Shown here in pieces: positions 44,684 to 54,259 of a stretch of DNA of 64,000 bases. The notes under the pieces are model-generated. The model was given only the letters and a program-made list of their open reading frames with translations, searched no databases and was not told where the DNA came from. The DNA is from Chitinophagaceae bacterium (GTDB lineage Bacteria > Bacteroidota > Bacteroidia > Chitinophagales > Chitinophagaceae), in assembly GCA_947458275.1 (NCBI GenBank), contig CANGYR010000002.1:248001-312000 (forward strand). Reading direction: 5' to 3'. Numbering within the stretch: the first letter of the stretch is position 1; every line of letters starts with the position of its first letter. The translations under genes were made by a program, and so were the position numbers.

Positions 44684-44732
44684 AAATAAGGAATAAGGAA
44701 TAAGGAATAAGAAATGAGTAATATGAAATAAG
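44684..44732. repeat. Degenerate 7-bp tandem array after ubiX
   Basis: Seven units in a row: AAATAAG, GAATAAG x3, AAATGAG, TAATATG, AAATAAG. It begins 1 nt after the ubiX stop codon. Confidence 0.85.
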
Positions 44733-44806
44733 GAAGTGTTGAAATATGCAATGCAGAATATAAAGATTGTTAAGAGTTGAAAATTGCTGAATATCGATTA
44801 AGCCAA

Positions 44807-44860
44807 CCTTTTGAACTTTTTGAACTTCTTGAACCTCTTAAACTTCTTCAACCTCTTCAA
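44807..44860. repeat. Degenerate 9-bp tandem array before lolA 3' end
   Basis: Six units in a row: CCTTTTGAA, CTTTTTGAA, CTTCTTGAA, CCTCTTAAA, CTTCTTCAA, CCTCTTCAA. It ends 10 nt from the lolA stop on the opposite strand. Confidence 0.85.
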
Positions 44861-44870
44861 CCTTTGATTC

Positions 44871-45533
44871 TTATCTCAAATCAACAACCTCCACGCCCGG
44901 ATATTTCTTTGTGTCAAATGAGAATGCAGCATCAGAAAGCGCAACATCCGTTTTCATATTGTTGATGCTGTAAGTAAACCTGTTGCCGGTCTTTTCAAAA
45001 ATTTTAGTAGTATAAATAGTGGATTTATCAATGTAAAGCAACACTTTGTGAAACGGCTTTGTCTTGTCGATTGGCGTGAGTTCAATTTCCTGCATTGACT
45101 TAGCTCCTTCCTTTACCACTCCGTTTAGTTTGTATAAAAAATCCTTGTCGTAAAAATTTGTAAATAACTTTTGAGGAGTAATGGTACTTGCAGTAGGATC
45201 AATTTTATTGATGGTAACTTCATTGGAGGATTTCTCATATGACCATGTGTTGGAGCCATCAGAATAAATTTCCTGTCCAGGAAGTGAAATTGTATACTTT
45301 GTTCCTTTCATTGAGACGGCACCTGATTTTGATCCGATGTTTTTTCCTGAGGCATTCTCAATTTTAAGTTGAAACTTTGCCTGAACTGTTTTATAAGTTT
45401 TAAATTTCTTACTCACTCCATCAAGAATTTTTTTTGCATCAGCATCACTCTTACCCATCCCTTTTGGAACCTGAGCATTCAAATTGATTGAGAAAAGAAG
45501 TGAAGCAAAAAGAAATAACATCCACTTATTCAT
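44871..45533 (-). CDS. lolA: LolA-like outer-membrane lipoprotein carrier
   Basis: 220 residues from the ATG at 45533, chosen because a signal peptide begins there (WMLFLFASLLFSINLNAQ). LolA shuttles lipoproteins from the inner to the outer membrane across the periplasm. The mature domain is the expected open beta-barrel with VQAKFQLKIEN, GTKYTISLPGQEIYSDGSNTW (split by length) and FYDKDFLYKL. Typical Bacteroidota LolA-like protein; the inner-membrane LolCDE is not nearby. The 9-bp repeat lies just beyond its stop. Confidence 0.85.
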   Translation of the reverse strand: MNKWMLFLFASLLFSINLNAQVPKGMGKSDADAKKILDGVSKKFKTYKTVQAKFQLKIENASGKNIGSKSGAVSMKGTKYTISLPGQEIYSDGSNTWSYEKSSNEVTINKIDPTASTITPQKLFTNFYDKDFLYKLNGVVKEGAKSMQEIELTPIDKTKPFHKVLLYIDKSTIYTTKIFEKTGNRFTYSINNMKTDVALSDAAFSFDTKKYPGVEVVDLR

Positions 45534-45728
45534 ATCTGATATTTTTATTTTTTTGCAAAGATAACTATTCATCAAATCACACTCTCACAAAAATCAGACT
45601 CATAATTTAACTGAATGTTAAATAGACTCAATAATAGTCTAAAAATAGAACTAAAAATTAAAACAATTGAAGATATGTCAGCCGAAACAAATGGAATAAA
45701 AATCACTTTAAAATCAGCACCTATGCAG

Positions 45729-45736
45729 TAAATTTG
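45729..45736 (+). promoter_or_regulatory. -7 element abutting the mutS start
   Basis: Perfect TAAATTTG 4 nt before the ATG; TTTA lies 18 nt further upstream (45707-45710). The transcript would be leaderless or nearly so. Confidence 0.4.
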
Positions 45737-45740
45737 TATT

Positions 45741-48350
45741 ATGGCGAAATCATCAGGAGAGACTCCTTTAATGCAGCAGCATAATTCTATCAAGGCAAAA
45801 TATCCTGATGCTATTTTATTATTCAGAGTGGGTGATTTTTACGAAACTTTCGGTGAGGACGCAATCAAAACCTCCGGTGTGCTTGGAATTACCTTGACAA
45901 AAAGAAATAATGGCAATGCAACATCACTAGAACTGGCAGGCTTCCCCCACCATGCGCTTGACACATATTTACATAAATTGGTAAAAGCCGGCTATCGCGT
46001 TGCCATATGCGATCAGCTTGAAGACCCAAAGTCAGTCAAGGGAATTGTAAAAAGAGGCGTAACTGAATTGGTAACTCCAGGGGTGGCAGTAAATGATAAA
46101 TTACTGGAGCATAACAGCAATAATTTTCTTGCAGCCATTCATTTTGATGAAAATCAAATCGGCATTTCATTTTTAGACATCTCAACCGGAGAATTTTTTG
46201 TAGCTGAAGGAGACAAAGATTATACAGATAAGTTATTACAAAGCCTTCAACCCTCAGAAGTAATTTTTCAGCGCAACAAACAAAAATATTTCAAAGAAAA
46301 TTTCGGCAATAATTTCTTTACTTATACATTAGATGAATGGATATTTTCAGAAACTTATGCCAATGAAAATCTGCTGAAGCATTTTGGCACGCATAGTCTT
46401 AAAGGATTTGGGGTAGAAGGAATGAATGCCGGCATCATTGCATCAGGTGCTGTACTGCACTATCTGAAAGACACAGAGCACCCTCATCTGCAACATATCA
46501 CCTCATTGCAAAGAATCAACAGGCAAGAGCATCTATGGATGGACCGGTTTACCATCAGAAATCTGGAGCTACTGGGAAACAATGATTACACAGATTCGCT
46601 TTTTAAAACCATCAATCATACTGTTTCTCCCATGGGCGCTCGCATGATGAAGCGCTGGATGCTGATGCCACTAAATGACATTATCAGAATCAATGAACGA
46701 CTCAATGCTGTAGAATATCTGATAAAAGAAAATGAAACCAAAAACAAAATTACGCAGCACATCAAACAGGCGGGAGATATTGAAAGATTGGCGGCCAAAG
46801 TTCCTTTGAAAAAAATTAATCCCAGAGAAGTATTACAGATTGCAAAAGGACTGCAACAATGTATCTCCGTGAAGGAAATTTGTTCCGCTTCAGATAATGA
46901 ATATCTGAAAAGACTGGGAGACGCCCTAAACCCCTGTTCATTTATTCTTGAAAAAATCATCAAAGAAATCAATGAAAATCCACCGGCTGTTATTGGCAAA
47001 GGCGGTATTATAGCCAGCGGCATTCATGAAGAGCTGGATGAGTTGAGAAATATAGCCAGTGGAGGAAAAAACTATCTTGTTGAACTTCAACAAAAAGAGT
47101 CCGCCAATACCGGGATTTCATCTCTGAAAATCGGTTTCAATAATGTTTTTGGCTATTATCTGGAAGTAACCAATCTTCATAAAGACAAAGTACCTGATTC
47201 CTGGATTAGAAAACAAACCCTGGCCAATGCTGAAAGATATATAACGCCTGAGCTCAAAGTTTATGAAGAGAAAATTGTGGGAGCAGAAGATAAGATCATT
47301 CAAATAGAGCAAACAATTTTCCAGGAGTTGCTCAATGAATTACAAGATTACATTGCCCCATTGCAATCAAACGGACACGTTATGGCAGTGCTGGACTGCC
47401 TGAGTTGCTTCTCAAACAATGCCGTTCAGTTCAGCTACAAAAAACCGGAATTGCATGATGGCAAGGAGCTGGAATTAAAAGACAGCAGACATCCAGTCAT
47501 TGAAAGAAACCTGCCATTAGGAGACCCATACATCAGCAATGATATTTCACTCGATGAATCATCCACTCAAATCATTATTCTTACCGGCCCCAATATGAGT
47601 GGTAAGAGCGCTGTACTCAGACAAACTGCACTGATTACGCTGATGGCACATATGGGAAGTTTTGTTCCGGTGAGCTCTGCTAAAATTCCACTCACCGATA
47701 AAATATTCACCAGAGTGGGCGCATCGGATAATCTGAGCGGAGGAGAAAGTACATTTATGGTGGAGATGAATGAAACTGCCAGTATCATCAATAATTTAAC
47801 GCCCAGAAGCTTAATTCTATTAGATGAAATTGGAAGAGGCACATCCACCTACGACGGCATTTCGATTGCCTGGAGCATTGTGGAATTTTTACACAACTCA
47901 CCTCATACACCCAAAACTTTATTTGCCACACATTATCATGAACTTAATGAACTGGAAAATAAATTTGAACGAATCAAGAACTATCATATTACCAACAAAG
48001 AAGTTGGCAATAAAATAATTTTTCTCCGAAAACTGGCTCCAGGCGGAAGTACACACAGCTTTGGTATTCATGTTGCCCGTATGGCAGGCATGCCACCTTC
48101 TTTGATTGACAGGGCAAATGAAATTTTAACACGACTGGAGGAGAGCAGAGACAATCAGAAAGAATCCGGGACACATACCGAAAACAGTCTTAAAAACCTG
48201 ATCGGACCTAAAGTACAGTTGAGCATTTTCGATACTCACTCGGTGCTATTTGATGAAATAAGGACAATGCTTGAACCTATAGACATTAATCGTTTAACTC
48301 CTGTTGAAGCCCTCTTAAAATTACAGGAGATTAAACATAAACTAAAATAA
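45741..48350 (+). CDS. mutS: DNA mismatch repair protein MutS
   Basis: 869 residues. Recognises mismatches and starts repair with MutL. The mismatch-binding Phe-x-Glu is in GDFYETFGEDA near residue 35. The connector, lever and clamp domains follow; Walker A is GPNMSGKS (616-623), and LLDEIGRGTSTYDG and ATHYHELNELE are the conserved ATPase signatures. The C-terminal helix-turn-helix (MAGMPPSLIDRANEIL) is intact. Its length and motifs fit the MutS1 class, so this is the housekeeping copy. Confidence 0.97.
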   Translation: MAKSSGETPLMQQHNSIKAKYPDAILLFRVGDFYETFGEDAIKTSGVLGITLTKRNNGNATSLELAGFPHHALDTYLHKLVKAGYRVAICDQLEDPKSVKGIVKRGVTELVTPGVAVNDKLLEHNSNNFLAAIHFDENQIGISFLDISTGEFFVAEGDKDYTDKLLQSLQPSEVIFQRNKQKYFKENFGNNFFTYTLDEWIFSETYANENLLKHFGTHSLKGFGVEGMNAGIIASGAVLHYLKDTEHPHLQHITSLQRINRQEHLWMDRFTIRNLELLGNNDYTDSLFKTINHTVSPMGARMMKRWMLMPLNDIIRINERLNAVEYLIKENETKNKITQHIKQAGDIERLAAKVPLKKINPREVLQIAKGLQQCISVKEICSASDNEYLKRLGDALNPCSFILEKIIKEINENPPAVIGKGGIIASGIHEELDELRNIASGGKNYLVELQQKESANTGISSLKIGFNNVFGYYLEVTNLHKDKVPDSWIRKQTLANAERYITPELKVYEEKIVGAEDKIIQIEQTIFQELLNELQDYIAPLQSNGHVMAVLDCLSCFSNNAVQFSYKKPELHDGKELELKDSRHPVIERNLPLGDPYISNDISLDESSTQIIILTGPNMSGKSAVLRQTALITLMAHMGSFVPVSSAKIPLTDKIFTRVGASDNLSGGESTFMVEMNETASIINNLTPRSLILLDEIGRGTSTYDGISIAWSIVEFLHNSPHTPKTLFATHYHELNELENKFERIKNYHITNKEVGNKIIFLRKLAPGGSTHSFGIHVARMAGMPPSLIDRANEILTRLEESRDNQKESGTHTENSLKNLIGPKVQLSIFDTHSVLFDEIRTMLEPIDINRLTPVEALLKLQEIKHKLK

Positions 48351-48373
48351 CAGTTAAACATAAATCTGATTTA

Positions 48374-50425
48374 TTGAGACCGGGAAAAAATATATTACTC
48401 ATTAAATTTTTCTTTCCTGGAAGAAATGGCATTGCCATTCTTTTGCTCTTATGTTTGATTTGTTTTTCGCTGAAATTATCGGCACAGGATTGTACCACTT
48501 TGGGCCAAAATCCTTCCACCTCATTTCCTGTATGTGGATCTTCTGTATTTGTTCAGAATTCCGTTCCTATATGCGGCTCGCGAGTTATTATTTCCGCCTG
48601 TAACACCGGCACCATCTATCTGGATAAAAATCCATTCTGGTATAAATTCAAATGTTATGCAACTGGAACGCTTGGCTTCATCATCACCCCTCTTGATTTA
48701 ACCAGCGATTATGACTGGCAGCTTTATGACATTACAAATAAAAACCCCGATAGTATTTACACCGATATCAGTATGTTTGTTGCCTGCAACTGGAGCGGAG
48801 AGGTAGGCGTTACAGGTGCATCTGCGGCCGGCGTATCACTGATAAACTGTGATGGAATCGGAATTCCCATTTTTAGTTCTATGCCTACTTTGATTGAAGG
48901 TCATGAATATCTTTTATTGGTCAGTCATTTTACCAACTCTCAAAGCGGCTATACACTTTCATTTGAGGGGGGTACTGCAGGAATCATAGACCCCAAAGAG
49001 CCTCGCTTTACAGAAGCTACTGCATCATGCAACGGAAACAGTATTAAGGTGGCGATAAATAAAAAAGTCAATTGCAATTCTCTGGATGAAGGCGGGATCG
49101 AATTTACACTGCAACCTCCTGCAGCAACTATTGTCAACGCGGTTGGAAAAGATTGCAGTACAGCATTTGATACAGATACCCTCATATTAATGCTTGACAA
49201 AAACCTTCCTTCCGGAAATTATAGCCTGACCATAGGCAATGGTCCGGATGGCAATACCTTACTGGACAACTGTGATAGACCCATCCCCGCGGGAGAAACA
49301 CTACAGCTCATTGTGAATACTGCCATCGCTCCCACCCTCTCAGCAGTAAAAAAACAATCATGCGCTCCGAAAATTCTGGAAATTGAATTCAGTAAACCGG
49401 TATTGTGCAAGTCTATTGACAGAAACGGTTCAGATTTTTCCATAACCGGTAATTATTCTGTCTCCATCAAAAAAGTCACACCCGGTTGTGATGGCGATTC
49501 TTCATTAACTGTACTGATTGAGCTGTCAGAACCATTGCAACAAAAAGGAGATTTTATTTTGACAGCCGTCAGGGGAAATGATGGCAATACGCTGCTTGAT
49601 TATTGCGGATTGGAAATCCCTCCGGGTTCTTCGCTTTCCTTCAATGTAAAAGATACAGTAAATGCGGATTTTCAATTCAACCTCAAAAGAGGATGTTTAC
49701 AGGACGAGGTGAATTATTCACACAATGGAAAAAATGAGGTGAATGAATGGAAATGGACATTCAATGATCAGCCGGAAAGGAATATTCAAAATCCGGTAAT
49801 TTCTTATAATACAGTTGGACAAAAAGAAGCCGAACTGATTGTCAGCAACGGAGCCTGTTTGGATACATCCAAAGCAGTCATATTTAAAAGAGATTATTTT
49901 AAATCAGATTTTGAATCAGTAACGGCTGTATGTCCTGGAGATAAAGTTGTATTCAAAGACAAAAGCGTGGGTGACATTGTCAACTGGTTCTGGGATTTTG
50001 GTAACGGGAAAACGAGCAACAGCAAAACTCCTCCCGAACAAACTTATTCAACGGCATCAACAAATTATTTTGTGCCTGTAAAACTTCTAATAAGCAACTC
50101 AGCCGGCTGCAAGGATACCTCCTCATTCAATTTATCGGTCATCTCAAGTTGTACCGTATTGGTACCCAATACATTTACTCCCAACAACGATGGATTGAAT
50201 GATTATTTGTATCCACTGAATGCTTTCAGAGCAAATAATCTGACATTCAGTGTGTACAACAGATTTGGGCAGCTGGTATTTTTTACACGAGACTGGACGA
50301 AGAAGTGGAATGGAAAATTTAAGGGAGAGCCCGCCGACGGAGGGGTGTACGTATGGCTTTTGAGTTACACAGATATCAATAACAATAAAGTAGACACGAA
50401 GGGAACAGTTTTGCTGCTGAGATAA
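48374..50425 (+). CDS. Secreted PKD-domain protein with gliding-type (CHU_C, type B) C-terminal domain
   Basis: 683 residues with a TTG start at 48374; no in-frame ATG precedes the signal peptide (hydrophobic core about 20-34, then LSAQD). The extracellular part has Cys-rich beta repeats with paired DGNTLLD(N/Y)C motifs (about 200-430), then two PKD-like domains (about 435-515 and 515-590; DFGNGKTSNSKTP) and the type IX sorting domain B (NTFTPNNDGLND, then VYNRFGQLVF and GGVYVWLLSY). Such proteins are exported by type IX secretion and often act as adhesins or surface-layer parts. Target unknown. Confidence 0.87.
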   Translation: MRPGKNILLIKFFFPGRNGIAILLLLCLICFSLKLSAQDCTTLGQNPSTSFPVCGSSVFVQNSVPICGSRVIISACNTGTIYLDKNPFWYKFKCYATGTLGFIITPLDLTSDYDWQLYDITNKNPDSIYTDISMFVACNWSGEVGVTGASAAGVSLINCDGIGIPIFSSMPTLIEGHEYLLLVSHFTNSQSGYTLSFEGGTAGIIDPKEPRFTEATASCNGNSIKVAINKKVNCNSLDEGGIEFTLQPPAATIVNAVGKDCSTAFDTDTLILMLDKNLPSGNYSLTIGNGPDGNTLLDNCDRPIPAGETLQLIVNTAIAPTLSAVKKQSCAPKILEIEFSKPVLCKSIDRNGSDFSITGNYSVSIKKVTPGCDGDSSLTVLIELSEPLQQKGDFILTAVRGNDGNTLLDYCGLEIPPGSSLSFNVKDTVNADFQFNLKRGCLQDEVNYSHNGKNEVNEWKWTFNDQPERNIQNPVISYNTVGQKEAELIVSNGACLDTSKAVIFKRDYFKSDFESVTAVCPGDKVVFKDKSVGDIVNWFWDFGNGKTSNSKTPPEQTYSTASTNYFVPVKLLISNSAGCKDTSSFNLSVISSCTVLVPNTFTPNNDGLNDYLYPLNAFRANNLTFSVYNRFGQLVFFTRDWTKKWNGKFKGEPADGGVYVWLLSYTDINNNKVDTKGTVLLLR

Positions 50426-50493
50426 ATAATCTTTTCTTTTTTCTTTATAATTTTTTCAGAATCCAATCAAAAGAAAGTTGAAGAACTATTCCT

Positions 50494-50501
50494 TAAGTTT
50501 G
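50494..50501 (+). promoter_or_regulatory. -7 element of the tryptophan dioxygenase gene
   Basis: Perfect TAnnTTTG (TAAGTTTG) 14 nt before the ATG at 50516. Confidence 0.45.
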
Positions 50502-50515
50502 CACAAATAAATCTC

Positions 50516-51562
50516 ATGCAAAACAATTCTGTTTATTACAGTGAATATCTGCAACTGGATAAAATAATTGATGCACAAGCTTTGGAAAGTGCAAAAAACG
50601 GAAATACACCCGCTCATGATGAAATGCTATTCATCGTGATTCATCAGGCATATGAATTGTGGTTTAAACAGATATTATTTGAAGTCAATTCCGTTTTGGA
50701 GATAATGAAGAAGCCTTCCATTAACGACAACTCTTCTGACTTACAAGTCATTGTTCATCGCTTACAAAGAGTAACAACCATACTTAAAGTTTTAGTGCAG
50801 CAGATTGACATTCTGGAAACGATGACTCCACTTGATTTTCTTGATTTCAGAGATATGCTGAGACCTGCATCCGGATTTCAGAGCATTCAGTTTAAAATCA
50901 TTGAAGCAAAACTCGGACTGAAATACGATAAAAGACACGGGCAAGATTATTACGTCTCGCAATTGAAACAAAATGATATAGGAAAAATAAAACAATCTGA
51001 AGAAGGTCCTTCTCTCTTGGAATTGGTTAACAGCTGGCTGGAGAGAATGCCTTTCCTTGATGAAGCCGATTACTGGAAAAATTTTACCGAACAGAAAGAA
51101 GAGTTTACACATCAACCTTTCTGGGCTGAATATTTACACAAATACAACGAAAGTCTTTCTGAATCAGAAAAAAATAATGCTACTTATTTCAGACAATTAT
51201 TTTTAGAACCCAATACTTCAACAGAAAGAACCTTAAGTCCTGCAGCGTGTCGCTCCGCATTATTCATCATGCTATATCGTGGCTATCCCCTGCTGGAACT
51301 TCCATTTCAAATGCTGGATACATTGATTGAAATTGACAATCAGTTAGGCAACTGGAGATACAGGCATATCAATATGGTCAGAAGAATGATTGGCAGCAGA
51401 GTGGGGACAGGCGGAAGTACAGGGGCGGGTTATCTGCAGGGCGCTATGGAAAAGCATTACATTTTCAGAGAAATATCACAACTCAACAGCTTTTTAATTG
51501 ACCGAAGAAAATTACCTGTTTTACCAAAGGAACTCTCTGTAAAACTGGGCTACCAATTTTAG
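50516..51562 (+). CDS. kynA: Tryptophan 2,3-dioxygenase
   Basis: 348 residues, heme enzyme that opens the indole ring of tryptophan to N-formylkynurenine. Conserved parts: YYSEYLQLDKIIDAQ at the start, FIVIHQAYELWFKQIL, DFLDFRDMLRPASGFQS, and the heme His284 in NWRYRHINMVRRMIG with the glycine-rich GSRVGTGGSTGAGYL. No other kynurenine-pathway gene is adjacent, so the product must be handled by genes elsewhere, either for NAD synthesis or degradation. Confidence 0.93.
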   Translation: MQNNSVYYSEYLQLDKIIDAQALESAKNGNTPAHDEMLFIVIHQAYELWFKQILFEVNSVLEIMKKPSINDNSSDLQVIVHRLQRVTTILKVLVQQIDILETMTPLDFLDFRDMLRPASGFQSIQFKIIEAKLGLKYDKRHGQDYYVSQLKQNDIGKIKQSEEGPSLLELVNSWLERMPFLDEADYWKNFTEQKEEFTHQPFWAEYLHKYNESLSESEKNNATYFRQLFLEPNTSTERTLSPAACRSALFIMLYRGYPLLELPFQMLDTLIEIDNQLGNWRYRHINMVRRMIGSRVGTGGSTGAGYLQGAMEKHYIFREISQLNSFLIDRRKLPVLPKELSVKLGYQF

Positions 51563-51565
51563 AGA

Positions 51566-52693
51566 CTATATCAGACTTTTAATTTTGCCAACAACAACGT
51601 CTACCTCTTCTTTGGTATTGTACTTACTGAAGCTGAATCTTACTGTAATATTTTCAGAGGCAGGATTGAGTGCATTGATTACATGACTTCCTTCCTCAAC
51701 TCCCGAAGCGCAGGCACTTCCTATACTGGCGCAAATATTCTGAATATCAAGATTAAACAGGAGCAGTTCAGATTTATCCGATTTAGGGAAGTTGACACTC
51801 AACACTGTATAGAGACTTTCTCCGGTAACATCTCCGTTAAATGATACCTCAGGAATATTTTTTTTCAACTCATCATACATATACAGTCTGACCTCATTGA
51901 TCTGTTTACTGTCTTTTTCATGATTGATTGTTGACAATTCCAATGCTTTAGCGAATCCAACAATGCCATATACATTTTCAGTGCCGGCTCGCATATTCCG
52001 CTCCTGGCCACCGCCAAATAAAAATGGATTAATTCGTACGTTTTCATTGATATAGAGCAATCCAACGCCTTTAGGGCCATGAAATTTGTGTGCAGCACCG
52101 GTGATAAAATGAACAGGCGTATTACGAAGGTCAAAAGGAAAATGACCAATAGTTTGAACTGTATCACTATGAAATATTACATTGAATTTTTCACAGAGCT
52201 TCCCTGCTTCAAACAAATTGAGAAGATTACCAATTTCATTGTTGCCATGCATCAAAGAAACCAGTGTTTTTTCTAATGACATTGACAGTAACTCTTCCAG
52301 GTGCTGCATATCAATATGACCATTTGGCAATAAGTTGACATAATCAACTTTTACCAAACCTTCATTTTTAATAAAATCAATAGTATGACCGACAGCATGA
52401 TGTTCAATAGATGAGGTAATGATCCGACGGCATCCCAGATCGCGAACGGAAGCCTGAATAGCAGTATTGTTGCTTTCTGTACCACCACTGGTAAAAAATA
52501 TTTCAGAAGGATGTGCATTCAATTGCTGGGCAACAGATTTACGGGCCAGCTCAACGGCCATTTTTGTTTCTCTGCCATAAGAATAAACAGAAGAAGGATT
52601 ACCAAACTTTTCGGTAAGATAGGGCATCATGACATCCAATACTTCCGGATCCAAGGCCGTTGTAGCAGCATTATCGAAATAAATTCTACTCAT
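51566..52693 (-). CDS. Cysteine desulfurase (NifS/IscS family)
   Basis: 375 residues, PLP enzyme that takes sulfur from cysteine for Fe-S clusters or tRNA thiolation. The PLP lysine is Lys203 in AAHKFHGPKG; the catalytic cysteine is Cys328 in IGSACASG. The motif FDNAATTALDPEV starts the protein. It belongs to the group I (IscS/NifS-like) class by the longer catalytic loop. No iscU neighbour. It follows glmM by 16 nt on the same strand, so the two are probably cotranscribed without an obvious shared pathway. Confidence 0.92.
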   Translation of the reverse strand: MSRIYFDNAATTALDPEVLDVMMPYLTEKFGNPSSVYSYGRETKMAVELARKSVAQQLNAHPSEIFFTSGGTESNNTAIQASVRDLGCRRIITSSIEHHAVGHTIDFIKNEGLVKVDYVNLLPNGHIDMQHLEELLSMSLEKTLVSLMHGNNEIGNLLNLFEAGKLCEKFNVIFHSDTVQTIGHFPFDLRNTPVHFITGAAHKFHGPKGVGLLYINENVRINPFLFGGGQERNMRAGTENVYGIVGFAKALELSTINHEKDSKQINEVRLYMYDELKKNIPEVSFNGDVTGESLYTVLSVNFPKSDKSELLLFNLDIQNICASIGSACASGVEEGSHVINALNPASENITVRFSFSKYNTKEEVDVVVGKIKSLI

Positions 52694-52709
52694 ACATCTA
52701 AAAGTAAAA

Positions 52710-54110
52710 TTAAATGGCTTCCTGAATATCTTTAATCATTCGCATGGCAATATTATCCGCCGTAGTTTCAAAATTGCTTTCCGCATATATACGAATGATT
52801 GGTTCTGTGTTGCTGGTTCTTAAATGTACCCAGTCGTTTTCAAATTCAATTTTCAATCCGTCTTCTGTATTTACAGGATTGGATTTGTATTTCTTTTTTA
52901 TTTTATCAAATACCGCTTTAACATCAATATTTTTTTCAAGCGTTATTTTATTCTTGCTGATAAAATAATCGGGATAAGTATTTCTTAATTGTTTGGTGCT
53001 TTTTTTGCTTCTGGCAAGATGAGATAAAAACAAGGCAATTCCTATTAATGCATCTCTGCCGTAATGCAGATCAGGAACAATAATACCTCCATTGCCCTCT
53101 CCTCCTATAATAGCATTATTTTCTTTCATTTTTCTAACCACATTCACCTCTCCTACCGCGCTGGAAAAATATTGGCCACCATGTTTCACTGTTATATCTT
53201 TAAGTGCCTTTGTTGATGACATATTACTGACGGTATTTCCTCCCGGCTGTCTGCTTAGAATATAATCAGCCACAGCAACAAGGGTGTACTCTTCGCCAAA
53301 CATTGACCCGTCTTCACAAACAAAGCAAAGCCTGTCGACATCGGGATCTACAGCGATTCCAAGTGATGCTTTTTTTGAAACCACTTCTCTGCTGAGAGCG
53401 GCCAGATGTTCCGGCAAGGGCTCCGGATTATGAGCAAAATTACCGGTAATATCTTCATGAATAACTGTAATATCTTCCACTCCGAGTGCCTTTAGAATTT
53501 CGGGAACCGCGAATGCTCCACTGCTGTTGATTGCATCCACTACAATTTTAAATCCTGCTTTTGATATGGCATCTACATCAACAAACTTATTTTTTAAAAT
53601 GGCAGCGATATGAGCTTGCAGCATTTCATTATTGACAGTTATTTTTCCAATATTCTCCACCTCTGTAAAACTGAATTTTTCATTTTCAGCCAGCTCAAGA
53701 ATATATTTACCCTCCTCTCCGCTTATAAACTCACCTTTGCTATTCAATAGTTTCAAGGCATTCCATTCTTTTGGATTGTGGCTGGCAGTGAGAATAATTC
53801 CTCCGTCTGCTTTTAAAAAAACGACAGCCATTTCAACAGTTGGAGTAGTACTTAAATCAAGATCAATTACATCTATACCCAGAGATGTCAACGTTGAATT
53901 CACCAAGCCCTTCACCAGTGGTCCGCTGATTCTTCCATCTCTTCCAACTACTACCTTTTTTTTATCTTTATTTTTTTTTGATCCGGTAGATTCGAGCAGC
54001 CAGGTTCCGTAGGCCGCAGTAAATTTAACTACATCAACAGGGGTAAGATTTTGACCTACCTCTCCGCCAATGGTACCACGTATTCCGGATATGCTTTTGA
54101 TTAATGACAT
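52710..54110 (-). CDS. glmM: Phosphoglucosamine mutase (GlmM-type)
   Basis: 466 residues, alpha-D-phosphohexomutase. It converts glucosamine-6-P to glucosamine-1-P for UDP-GlcNAc. The phospho-serine is Ser110 in TASHNPKEWNALKLL, the magnesium loop is VDPDVDRLCFV, the sugar loop is GEGNGGIIVPD, and the phosphate-binding loop near the C terminus is RTSNTEPIIRIYAE. GlmM and phosphomannomutase are hard to separate by motif alone; the size and the GEGNGG loop favour GlmM. Confidence 0.88.
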   Translation of the reverse strand: MSLIKSISGIRGTIGGEVGQNLTPVDVVKFTAAYGTWLLESTGSKKNKDKKKVVVGRDGRISGPLVKGLVNSTLTSLGIDVIDLDLSTTPTVEMAVVFLKADGGIILTASHNPKEWNALKLLNSKGEFISGEEGKYILELAENEKFSFTEVENIGKITVNNEMLQAHIAAILKNKFVDVDAISKAGFKIVVDAINSSGAFAVPEILKALGVEDITVIHEDITGNFAHNPEPLPEHLAALSREVVSKKASLGIAVDPDVDRLCFVCEDGSMFGEEYTLVAVADYILSRQPGGNTVSNMSSTKALKDITVKHGGQYFSSAVGEVNVVRKMKENNAIIGGEGNGGIIVPDLHYGRDALIGIALFLSHLARSKKSTKQLRNTYPDYFISKNKITLEKNIDVKAVFDKIKKKYKSNPVNTEDGLKIEFENDWVHLRTSNTEPIIRIYAESNFETTADNIAMRMIKDIQEAI

Positions 54111-54248
54111 TAAATTGAATTTAGGCTTGCAAAGATAACAAACTACCTTCTTGAATCCGAAAACTTGCGCTTATTATTGATATTAAATTAAAATACGGGA
54201 GATTTAGAAGATTTTATATAATTCAATCTCTCACATGTGTTAATGAGT

Positions 54249-54256
54249 TAAATTTG
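54249..54256 (+). promoter_or_regulatory. -7-like element abutting the methyltransferase start
   Basis: Perfect TAAATTTG ending 3 nt before the ATG at 54260. If used, the mRNA is leaderless. Confidence 0.35.
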
Positions 54257-54259
54257 TGA

